From an uncultured Flavobacteriaceae bacterium (GTDB taxonomy: Bacteria; Bacteroidota; Bacteroidia; Flavobacteriales; Flavobacteriaceae): DNA of 64,000 nucleotides. The DNA is taken from assembly GCA_938017825.1 (NCBI GenBank), contig CALIJE010000040.1, forward strand, positions 1-64,000. The letters run 5' to 3'. The notes beneath the pieces are model-generated. The model saw only the letters and a program-made list of their open reading frames with translations, was not told the origin of the DNA and did no database searches. Each line of letters begins with the position of its first letter. Position 1 is the stretch's first letter. The position numbers and the translations under genes were made by a program. Below are positions 49,148 to 57,346 of this stretch, in pieces.

Positions 49148-50785
49148 ATGATTATGATGACAAAAAAGATGAAGCTGCTCTCTTTTGCACTCCTCTTAGC
49201 AGGTGTTTTTGTGGTTCGTGCCCAGCAACATGATTCTGTTCCCAAGAATCAAAATGAGCTAAGGATTATTGAGGCTAAAGATATTCCTTTAGATACGACC
49301 AAAACAAACACCCTAGTTCCATTGAACGACGCACCACTAACGTTTACCCAAGACAGGGATAAGAACACATACGGTCTTGAGGACCACCCTGAGGCTGCAA
49401 AATACGACAGTATTTGGATGAGACAGTTGTATGAGGCTGCTGCACTTTTTGACGACATGTACGATGAGGTGGCCAACAACACCGGCGCAACCAATGACAA
49501 TACAGATCATTATGTCTTTGACCTTCCTACCGATACGCTTAAAGCGCGCCTGTCTAGATTAAATCAGAAGACCCCGTTCAATGTGGCGTACAATCCATCA
49601 CTGGAGAGTGTAATCAGATCCTTTTTAAAACGCAAAAGCGGATTGATGGAGCGTATGATCACTGTAAGCCAATTCTATTTTCCTTTGTTTGAACAACAGC
49701 TAGACAATTATGATATCCCAATCGAGATGAAATACTTAGCTATCGTCGAATCTGCCCTAAACCCACGGGCAAGATCCCGAGTCGGCGCAACTGGCTTATG
49801 GCAATTTATGTATGGCACCGGTCGTGAAATGAAATTGGATATCAATAGTTATGTTGACGAGCGTAGCGACCCCATAAAATCAACGGAGGCCGCCTGCAGG
49901 TATTTGACTAGACTTTATGGGATTTATGAAGATTGGGATTTGGCCCTTGCGGCGTACAATTCGGGCCCCGGCAATGTGAACAAGGCCATTAGAAGATCGG
50001 GAGGCTATAAAAATTATTGGAATATACGCAGAAATTTGCCACGCGAGACTGCGGGGTATGTACCTGCATTTTTGGCTACCATGTATCTTTTTGAATATGC
50101 AGAGGAACACGGCCTCAAGCATATAAAGGCCGAACGTCCTTACTTTATTACCGACACCGTTCACGTAAAGAGTATGATTACGTTCGATCAAATCGCCAAG
50201 TTGACCGATATCAGTGTCAAGGAGCTAGAGGTCTTGAATCCCTCATATAAACTGAATGTGATTCCGTTTATAGCAGGAAAGAACTATGCCCTTAGATTAC
50301 CGAAAAACGTTATGGGGAAATTCGTGGCGAACGAAGAACAGATCTATGCATATGTAAAGAAAGAATTTGAGAGTAAGGAAAGCCCCTTGCCCAAGTTGGT
50401 CTCCCAAGCATCCCAAGAACGTATTCGTTATAAGGTTCGTAGCGGTGATTTTCTGGGAAAAATTGCAGAACGATATGGTGTACGGGTCAGTCAGATTAAA
50501 CAATGGAACGGACTTCGAAGCAACAATTTGCGAATTGGCCAACGCCTAACGATTTATCCGAGAAAGCGTGGGGCGATTCGAAAAAGCACCACCACTGCAT
50601 CCGTCAGTAAACAGACGATTCCTGCAGGCGTAAAGGTTCACACGGTACGCCGGGGTGATTCGCTTTGGACTATCTCTAGGAAATATCCTGGTGTTTCCGT
50701 CGACAATTTGAAAAAATGGAACGGTATTAGTGGTAAGAACTTAAAGCCGGGCACCAAACTTAAATTGTGTGAATGCCCATCTTAA
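49148..50785 (+). CDS. Membrane-bound lytic murein transglycosylase with LysM domains (MltD-like)
   Basis: MKYLAIVESALNPRARSRVGATGLWQFMYGTGR, LALAAYNSGPGNVNKAIRRSGG, two LysM repeats. ATG at 49154/49160 are alternative starts. Confidence 0.92.
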   Translation: MIMMTKKMKLLSFALLLAGVFVVRAQQHDSVPKNQNELRIIEAKDIPLDTTKTNTLVPLNDAPLTFTQDRDKNTYGLEDHPEAAKYDSIWMRQLYEAAALFDDMYDEVANNTGATNDNTDHYVFDLPTDTLKARLSRLNQKTPFNVAYNPSLESVIRSFLKRKSGLMERMITVSQFYFPLFEQQLDNYDIPIEMKYLAIVESALNPRARSRVGATGLWQFMYGTGREMKLDINSYVDERSDPIKSTEAACRYLTRLYGIYEDWDLALAAYNSGPGNVNKAIRRSGGYKNYWNIRRNLPRETAGYVPAFLATMYLFEYAEEHGLKHIKAERPYFITDTVHVKSMITFDQIAKLTDISVKELEVLNPSYKLNVIPFIAGKNYALRLPKNVMGKFVANEEQIYAYVKKEFESKESPLPKLVSQASQERIRYKVRSGDFLGKIAERYGVRVSQIKQWNGLRSNNLRIGQRLTIYPRKRGAIRKSTTTASVSKQTIPAGVKVHTVRRGDSLWTISRKYPGVSVDNLKKWNGISGKNLKPGTKLKLCECPS

Positions 50786-50798
50786 AAAGCCGAAGGAA

Positions 50799-51794
50799 AT
50801 GAAAATTTTTAGAACCTTAGTCGTCATAAGCTTGTTGCTTGTCTTTTCTTGCAAGGATTTAGGCAATAATAAGCGCTATCTCCCTAAAAGTATAGGACCT
50901 ATTAATTCATTGGTCGTGGTGATGGATGATCAATTGTGGAAAGGGGAAGTAGGGGATAAGGTACGAGAGCATTTTGCCTCTTCGGTAATAGGTCTTACTT
51001 GGGATGAACCCATTTTCAGTATCAACCATTTTCCACCCAAGGCCTTTAGTGGAACAACCCGAAAGTCTCGTTCCATTCTGTATGTTCAGAAAGATAGTTT
51101 GGATTTAGGCCATATTAAGACAGATATGTATGCCTCCCCTCAGAAGGTGGGGGTGGTAAAAGGCCGCACTAATGATGAACTCATGGCGAATATAGATGCA
51201 CAGGCCGAAGCGATGATCGCTGCTTTTCGTAATCTTGAAATTGAAGAGTCCCAAAAGCGTTTTCTTAAATCCTTGAACCAAGAGGGGGTGCTCGAAGAAA
51301 AATATGATATTTCCCTAGACATACCTTCTATCTATAGTGTGGGTAGGCAGGAAGATAATTTCGTATGGTTTTTTCGAAATGTTCGTGAAGGTCATTTGAA
51401 CATCATTGCCTACACGATGCCAGAAGACAGTTTTCGGGCCGATTCTACCTTAGTAAAAGACATTGTTCGAATGCGCGATTCAATTGGCGAAACCTATATT
51501 CCAGGAACTGACGTTCCCGGAAAAATTACCCATATGCGAACCGAACCAGCTTTTGCGCCCCATGTATTTCCAATCGAAATAGCCGGTAAGAAGGCGGCCG
51601 AGGTTAAAGGGTGGTGGGACATCAAAAATTATGCGATGGCAGGCCCGTTTATCACCTATATTATAAGTGACCCTGAGAATAAACGCAAAATGGTCGTAGA
51701 AGGCTTTACGTTTGCTCCAGCGACGGCCAAAAGAGACTATATGTTTGAATTGGAGGCTATCTTAAAAACCATAAGGTTCGATTCTGAAAAATAG
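50799..51794 (+). CDS. DUF4837 family lipoprotein
   Basis: MKIFRTLVVISLLLVFSCKDLGNNKRYLPKSIGPINSLVVVMDDQLWKGEVGD. Confidence 0.8.
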   Translation: MKIFRTLVVISLLLVFSCKDLGNNKRYLPKSIGPINSLVVVMDDQLWKGEVGDKVREHFASSVIGLTWDEPIFSINHFPPKAFSGTTRKSRSILYVQKDSLDLGHIKTDMYASPQKVGVVKGRTNDELMANIDAQAEAMIAAFRNLEIEESQKRFLKSLNQEGVLEEKYDISLDIPSIYSVGRQEDNFVWFFRNVREGHLNIIAYTMPEDSFRADSTLVKDIVRMRDSIGETYIPGTDVPGKITHMRTEPAFAPHVFPIEIAGKKAAEVKGWWDIKNYAMAGPFITYIISDPENKRKMVVEGFTFAPATAKRDYMFELEAILKTIRFDSEK

Positions 51795-51938
51795 GATGTT
51801 TATCAGACAAAGCCGAATACATACGAAAAATTCGACTCAACGATTCTCAATTGGTTGATCGCTCTTCTAGGACAACTCCTTCCGCGTTTATTTTCCATTA
51901 ATTCGATTGGGGGATCCTTCGTTAAAACGTGTAAACAT

Positions 51939-51970
51939 AAAAGGCGACCACTTTGTAGTGGTCGCCTTTT
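51939..51970. terminator. Strong bidirectional terminator hairpin
   Basis: AAAAGGCGACCACT-TTGT-AGTGGTCGCCTTTT (14-bp perfect stem). Confidence 0.85.
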
Positions 51971-51994
51971 AATGCTTTAGTTGGTTATCTGGTC

Positions 51995-52165
51995 TTAAAC
52001 GAATACGAAGCCGGTAAATAATCTGTAAAAAAAGGCGTAGACAACAACACCCAAAATTGCGAAGCAAAACCATGAAAACACCTTAAAGTAAGATGCAATG
52101 AACATGTGGCCTAGATTTCTAAACGCTTCTGAATAGATTTGTTTGATAAGTAGTACGTTTTTCAT
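51995..52165 (-). CDS. Small membrane protein, 56 aa (DUF6747-like); not in supplied ORF track
   Basis: Manual translation MKNVLLIKQIYSEAFRNLGHMFIASYFKVFSWFCFAILGVVVYAFFYRLFTGFVFV*; followed by a terminator and preceded by a 21-bp-period repeat site. Confidence 0.75.
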   Translation of the reverse strand: MKNVLLIKQIYSEAFRNLGHMFIASYFKVFSWFCFAILGVVVYAFFYRLFTGFVFV

Positions 52166-52250
52166 AACGGGTTGGATTTGGGGTTACACAAGAGTTTAAT
52201 TATATATATAACTGATAATCTGATATTTAGGTATTTTGTCGATGAATTTT

Positions 52251-52281
52251 GTTGTGAAAGGTGCTTTTCAGGTTGTGAAAG
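52251..52281 (-). promoter_or_regulatory. 21-bp-period direct repeat GTTGTGAAAG(N11)GTTGTGAAAG, putative LytTR-type site upstream of the 56-aa ORF
   Basis: Identical decamers GTTGTGAAAG at 52251 and 52272. Confidence 0.6.
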
Positions 52282-52356
52282 TGGCTTTTGACCAATGCGA
52301 AAGAATAGATGCTATTGACATACCGAATAGTATATTTTAAACATCGAACATAAGAA

Positions 52357-52380
52357 AGCCATCCTTGTCAAAGGATGGCT
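52357..52380 (-). terminator. Terminator of the OmpA-family gene
   Basis: AGCCATCCTT-GTCA-AAGGATGGCT hairpin downstream of the minus-strand stop codon. Confidence 0.75.
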
Positions 52381-52411
52381 ATATATGGATTGTAATTTGC
52401 AATGAACCGAA

Positions 52412-54985
52412 CTACATGTCAACGATAATGAACTCGGAGCGTCTGTTTCTAAAGTGCTCCTCTTCGCTACAACGCACTCGGCCGTTACATTCGTTCAACA
52501 ACATTTCCTCACCGTATCCTGTGGCGCTCTGAATTCTACTAGCGTCGATTCCTTGCGATATGATATAATCTCTTGTAGATTTTGCACGTTTGTCAGACAA
52601 GTATTTGTTGTATTGGGCAGATCCACGAGAATCTGTATGGGATTCTACCTTTATTACCATATTCGGATACTCTATCATAAGTTCCACAAGTTTATCGAGC
52701 TCTGCTGCGGCATCATTACGAATATAGGATTTATCAAAGTCAAAGTAAATCATCTCCAGATCAATCTTCTTAACACCGTCGGCTTCCTCCGCAATCATTT
52801 CTTCAAAACGCTTCATCTCTAGATCCTGATTTATCAACTCATTGTCTTTGGATGCTACGTCAACCATGGTTTCTAAGTAACCATCACGATTCGACCGAAG
52901 AGTATATTTAGTATTGCTTTCAAGGTCCTCAAATAAGAAACTACCGTCCTCCCCTACTGTTACTTCTTGGATAAGATTGCCATCTTCGTCTAATAACTGT
53001 ACATTCGCTTCTGGCAAAAGACTGTCAGTGACTACTTCCTTTACGATTCCTGCAATGGCGTTCAGATTTTCAGGCGTTCTTTCAAAGGAATAGATATCAT
53101 CGTCGCCTTTCCCTCCTTTTCGATTTGAAGCGAAATAGCCGTTAAGATCTTTATCATCTGCAATATACGAGAAGTCATCTCTATTACTATTTACAGGTTT
53201 CCCCATATTTTTCACCTCACCAAAACCTTCTTCCTCGCTATAAGCCACTTCAAAAACGTCTAAACCACCAAGGCCAACATGACCATCTGAGGCAAAGAAC
53301 AATTTGTTCGAATTTATATACGGAAACATCTCTCTACGTTCCGTGTTGATTTCTGGTCCAAGATTCTTGGGATCGGAAAATTGCCCCCCATCTAGAACAT
53401 CTACTACAAAAATGTCGGTTTTGCCGATACTGCCGGGCATATCGGAAACAAAGTATAGCTTTTTCCCGTCGGGACTTAGAGCCGGGTGTCCCGTAGAATA
53501 ATCATCGCTGTTAAACGGCACTTCTTGGGCTTCGCTCCATTCTCCGTCTACAAGATTCGAAACATAGATCTTCAAATGATTTACACCATTTTTGTCACGT
53601 TTTAATTTCTTCCCGTAGTTATTTCGAGTAAAATACATTTTGGTTTGGTCTGGTGAAAAACTCACCGAGGCCTCATGGTACTTTGTATTCACCTTTTTCG
53701 AAAGTCTTGAAGTTGGTGTTAGGTCGTTGGTCTCCTCATTTATTTTTGCAGAATAAAGATCCAAATAGGGTTGATCGTTCCATTTATACTTTCTTGTTTT
53801 AAGAAAAGAGGAGTCTTTGGCAGACGCATAAATTATTTGAGTGCTGTCTAAGTACATTGGTGAGAAATCAGAATATTCAGTATTTATCGCAAGATTCTTG
53901 ATCTCATAATCAGGATTAGCGGCCAAGATATTGTCGAGTACCATTTCATTTGCGGTTATCGCTGAATCGGCTATTTCTCCTTCACCCCTGCTCATTTTTT
54001 TATTATAAAGACGCATAAGTCTTTTAGCACGGGCATATTTACCGGTCCCTTTTAGTGCATGGGAATACCGAAAGGTATTTTGAACTGAAAGATCTTTGCC
54101 CTGCTTTTCATATAGCTTATGGTACCATTCATACGCTTTTTCCATATTCGTATTAAAGTAATGGGCTTCTGCAGCTTTTTGAACGATTTGATCAGTATTG
54201 TTCTCACCTTTTCTCAACGCTTGTTCATATAGTTCTGCAGCCTCAGCGTACCACATCATGTTGAAATAGCTGTCGGCTTTTTGTACCAACTTGCTTTTGC
54301 TATTAGATGACGCAATTTCCGGACTGTCGATATTTTTAATATCGTTTAACATGTCATAAGTAACTTCATCCACATCGACATCCACATTAGATTCGTCTTG
54401 AATAGATTGTGTATTGTCATTGAATACAGAGATGGGAGTGGTGGATTCCGATTCTTTATTCTGGGCCATTGTATTCGAATCGCTAGTATTTTCTTTTATG
54501 TTTACAGAAGGCGATTCTATCACATCGGTATCTTCCTTTACTATAGTTTCAAGAAGTGGAATTCCATCAATTACTTCCATCAGCCAAACATCGTCTTCGT
54601 AGGCGCCGTCAAAATCAGAACTTATGTCAGCAATGGCATCTTCCCATTCGGCATAATGATTTAGGTAAATATAATTAAGGCCACTGTCGGGATTCGAGAT
54701 AAATCCCGCACCAAAACCTTGGCGATTATATTTCCTTACTGTCTTCTTGAGATTTTTGGTCTTGCTCAATACAGCTGCAACGGCATAGTAACCATTGTGC
54801 ACTTCCCTCATATCGGAGAAGGTTCTGAAGGCGATACCATTTTCTTCAGCCGCATCCGCAAAACTCTCTTGAGGTTCTGAGGTCTCGGACGGAGACATCG
54901 ATTCATTGGTCAGGTCTTGAGCGCTCGCAAAAAACGTGAACAACAAAATGGTATAGGTAATTACTTTTTTCATGGTTAAGGTCAA
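52412..54985 (-). CDS. OmpA family protein with N-terminal SPOR-like module, TPR and PD40 repeats
   Basis: OmpA C-terminus FDFDKSYIRNDAAAELDKLVELMIEYPNMVIKVESHTDSRGSAQYNKYLSDKRAKSTRDYI; PD40 motifs (STGHPALSPDGKKLYFVSDMPGSIGKTDIF); N-terminal HNGYYAVAAVLSK.... Confidence 0.93.
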   Translation of the reverse strand: MTLTMKKVITYTILLFTFFASAQDLTNESMSPSETSEPQESFADAAEENGIAFRTFSDMREVHNGYYAVAAVLSKTKNLKKTVRKYNRQGFGAGFISNPDSGLNYIYLNHYAEWEDAIADISSDFDGAYEDDVWLMEVIDGIPLLETIVKEDTDVIESPSVNIKENTSDSNTMAQNKESESTTPISVFNDNTQSIQDESNVDVDVDEVTYDMLNDIKNIDSPEIASSNSKSKLVQKADSYFNMMWYAEAAELYEQALRKGENNTDQIVQKAAEAHYFNTNMEKAYEWYHKLYEKQGKDLSVQNTFRYSHALKGTGKYARAKRLMRLYNKKMSRGEGEIADSAITANEMVLDNILAANPDYEIKNLAINTEYSDFSPMYLDSTQIIYASAKDSSFLKTRKYKWNDQPYLDLYSAKINEETNDLTPTSRLSKKVNTKYHEASVSFSPDQTKMYFTRNNYGKKLKRDKNGVNHLKIYVSNLVDGEWSEAQEVPFNSDDYSTGHPALSPDGKKLYFVSDMPGSIGKTDIFVVDVLDGGQFSDPKNLGPEINTERREMFPYINSNKLFFASDGHVGLGGLDVFEVAYSEEEGFGEVKNMGKPVNSNRDDFSYIADDKDLNGYFASNRKGGKGDDDIYSFERTPENLNAIAGIVKEVVTDSLLPEANVQLLDEDGNLIQEVTVGEDGSFLFEDLESNTKYTLRSNRDGYLETMVDVASKDNELINQDLEMKRFEEMIAEEADGVKKIDLEMIYFDFDKSYIRNDAAAELDKLVELMIEYPNMVIKVESHTDSRGSAQYNKYLSDKRAKSTRDYIISQGIDASRIQSATGYGEEMLLNECNGRVRCSEEEHFRNRRSEFIIVDM

Positions 54986-55285
54986 TTAGTAAAATCTTGG
55001 GGATTTAAAATGTATATCCTGGAATGAACATTGGCATATAAATAGTTGTAATTTTCAAGTTATTCTAAAGTTGTTATTAATCAGTTCCAATCATTTGTTG
55101 CCGCTATTCCTCTATTTTCCAGAGTTTCGCGGCCAGGACCAACTCTGGTTAAGCCGTTCCGTTTATAGTTAACGCCTAAATTTTTAGTTTCGTATAACGT
55201 ACAATCGGCTGTAGCTACTGACGCATATATGACTAGAATTCCGTTTGTGCAATATTTTCTGTTTTTCTCCTACACTGTGATTTCC

Positions 55286-55762
55286 TCAATACTTTCCCAA
55301 TTGATCATTGTCAATGATATACAACCAGCCTGTTTTTTGTGTTAATTTGTTCTTGCCCCACTCTAGGGTATAATAATATGTACCTATAGGTATATTAATG
55401 TTTGCGCCCATTGCTGACTGGCTAGTCGACTTACCATCCCACGTATTGTCATATCCTTTTTTATCATATACAAGCGAACCCCATCGGTTGTAAACTTTTA
55501 AGTGATTATTGGGGTATTGATCAATACAGTCGATGAGAATTACCGCCTTTTCGATTTTCATTTGAACAATCCCGTTGAACGATTGCATACAGTCAGAGAC
55601 GATATGTTCAAATTGCAACACTTTATCTTGTTGTGCCGATGGGCCGTTTTGTTCTAATTGCCCAAACGCAAAAGAGCCAGTTGACAGCAACAAGCCAAAA
55701 AGAATAAGCGACTTAAAGCTTAATTCTCTTTTACAAAAACTTCTTTCGATTGATTTGGTCAT
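55286..55762 (-). CDS. Short secreted protein consisting mostly of a degenerate type-B gliding-associated/T9SS C-terminal domain
   Basis: Signal peptide then IDQYPNNHLKVYNRWGSLVYDKKGYDNTWDGKS...GTYYYTLEWGKNKLTQKTGWLYII. Confidence 0.8.
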   Translation of the reverse strand: MTKSIERSFCKRELSFKSLILFGLLLSTGSFAFGQLEQNGPSAQQDKVLQFEHIVSDCMQSFNGIVQMKIEKAVILIDCIDQYPNNHLKVYNRWGSLVYDKKGYDNTWDGKSTSQSAMGANINIPIGTYYYTLEWGKNKLTQKTGWLYIIDNDQLGKY

Positions 55763-55879
55763 AGTTAAATAGAATTTGGTTACTATTCTATTGCGGGTTT
55801 CAAGGTATATTAGCTAAATTTATTTTGGTTATTGAACAAACGTTGAGTGGGCCTATAACTTATAAAATTGCTTGTTTTT

Positions 55880-55910
55880 GTTGTGAAACGTTCACTTTCT
55901 GTTGAGAGAC
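55880..55910 (-). promoter_or_regulatory. 21-bp-period direct repeat GTTGTG/GTTGAG, putative LytTR-type site upstream of the short type-B CTD gene
   Basis: GTTGTGAAAC at 55880 and GTTGAGAGAC at 55901. Confidence 0.45.
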
Positions 55911-56050
55911 TTGTGACAAGCGCATGGAAAAATCTAAAGATGTCTCGATAGTATGTTGATAATCAATATTTTGTGAAAATCATAAAGATTTTGCGAATAT
56001 GTGAATATTTGTGGTAAACCGAGAAGTATTTGTATATGTCTAAAATGAAT

Positions 56051-56075
56051 AAACCCCCGGTATTTCCGAGGGTTT
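56051..56075 (-). terminator. Terminator hairpin downstream of tatA
   Basis: AAACCC-C-CGG-TATTT-CCG-A-GGGTTT. Confidence 0.7.
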
Positions 56076-56099
56076 CAATTATGGACGCTAGGAAAGTGC

Positions 56100-56282
56100 C
56101 TAGTCGTTGTTCTCTTCTATTTTTTCATCTTCTTTGGAAGCATCTTTAAATTCTTTGATTCCACTTCCAAGCCCGCGCATCAATTCTGGTATTTTTTTTC
56201 CTCCAAACAGGAGCAGAACCACTAATACGATAATGGCAATTTGCCAAGGACCAGGCGCTAAAAATATATGTACTGCAGTCAT
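56100..56282 (-). CDS. tatA: Twin-arginine translocase TatA/TatE family subunit
   Basis: [42 protein letters not shown]. Confidence 0.93.
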   Translation of the reverse strand: MTAVHIFLAPGPWQIAIIVLVVLLLFGGKKIPELMRGLGSGIKEFKDASKEDEKIEENND

Positions 56283-56468
56283 AAGTAAAAGATTGTTAGA
56301 GTAACAAATGTACTAAAAAATGATATGATGTCACTGTTAATGTTAACGCCGGATTATATTTTTAATTGTAGTGAAATCTGCGAAGTCAAAATAACTTAAA
56401 CGCTATCGTCATCATAAATTAGTAAAGAATCAAGGAAGAAAACCAAAGCATTCTTATATTTGTTCTTC

Positions 56469-57341
56469 ATGGCTAAAAAGGATAAAAGAAGAAGAGAAAT
56501 TAGGCGTAAGCTACTGCACAAGTACCGCTTGGTGATATTGAACGAGAGCACCTTCGAAGAAAAAATTTCCTTCAAATTAAGCAGGCTAAATGTATTCATA
56601 ACAGGAACTCTGGTAACAATTGGCCTTATTGGCCTAACCACCCTTCTTATAGCCTTTACACCCTTAAGGGAATATATTCCCGGGTATTCTTCTACGCGTC
56701 TAAAAATGCAGGCTACTACGCTGACGTATAAGACTGATTCACTCGTTCGTGTGCTCGATAATACCAATCGTTATTTAGAAAATGTCCGCATGGTTCTTAC
56801 GGGCGATATTGAAAATACCGGAATGAACCGTGATTCGTTGTTTGAGCAATTTAAGCTCGACCCGGCATCCGTCGATTTAACTCCAAGCCGACAAGATTCT
56901 GCACTTAGAGCCGAAGTAGCGTTAGAAGATAAGTACAATTTATTTGAGCGAAGCGGAGGTAGTAGTAACCCCTTGGTTTTCTTTTCTCCATTGAGTGGCA
57001 CCATAAGCCAACACTACGATGCCGAGAAGAAACATTATGCAGTAGATGTAGTGGCTCCGAGAGACACACCGATTAAAACAGTTGCGGATGGTACTGTAAT
57101 TTTTGCCGAATGGACTGCCGATACGGGTCATGTTATCATTATAGAGCACAAAGGCGGTATCCTAAGCGTATACAAGCACAACGGCTCATTGAACAAAGAG
57201 CAAGGAGACATGGTCAAATCTGGCGAGGTTATCGCCTCTGTTGGCAATACAGGGGAATTTACTACCGGGCCCCATCTACATTTTGAACTTTGGAATAATG
57301 GCACTGCGGTAAATCCGACAGACTATGTCGATTTTAAATAA
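56469..57341 (+). CDS. M23 family metallopeptidase (LytM domain)
   Basis: HYAVDVVAPRDTPIKTVADGTVIFAEWTADTGHVIIIEHKGGILSVYKHNGSL...GNTGEFTTGPHLHFELW. Start at 56469 preferred. Confidence 0.93.
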   Translation: MAKKDKRRREIRRKLLHKYRLVILNESTFEEKISFKLSRLNVFITGTLVTIGLIGLTTLLIAFTPLREYIPGYSSTRLKMQATTLTYKTDSLVRVLDNTNRYLENVRMVLTGDIENTGMNRDSLFEQFKLDPASVDLTPSRQDSALRAEVALEDKYNLFERSGGSSNPLVFFSPLSGTISQHYDAEKKHYAVDVVAPRDTPIKTVADGTVIFAEWTADTGHVIIIEHKGGILSVYKHNGSLNKEQGDMVKSGEVIASVGNTGEFTTGPHLHFELWNNGTAVNPTDYVDFK

Positions 57342-57346
57342 AAGCC

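Noticed and set aside
55045-55080. GTTGTA/GTTGTT pair upstream of the OmpA-family gene as a fifth LytTR-type site
   Set aside because: Spacing is 25 bp, not 21, and the hexamers are degenerate.
55090-55275. Minus-strand open frame without ATG, reading ...ADCTLYETKNLGVNYKRNGLTRVGPGRETLENRGIAATNDWN*
   Set aside because: Looks protein-like and may be a gene remnant, but has no start codon, is only about 60 codons, and no family is recognisable; would need blastx to support a pseudogene call.
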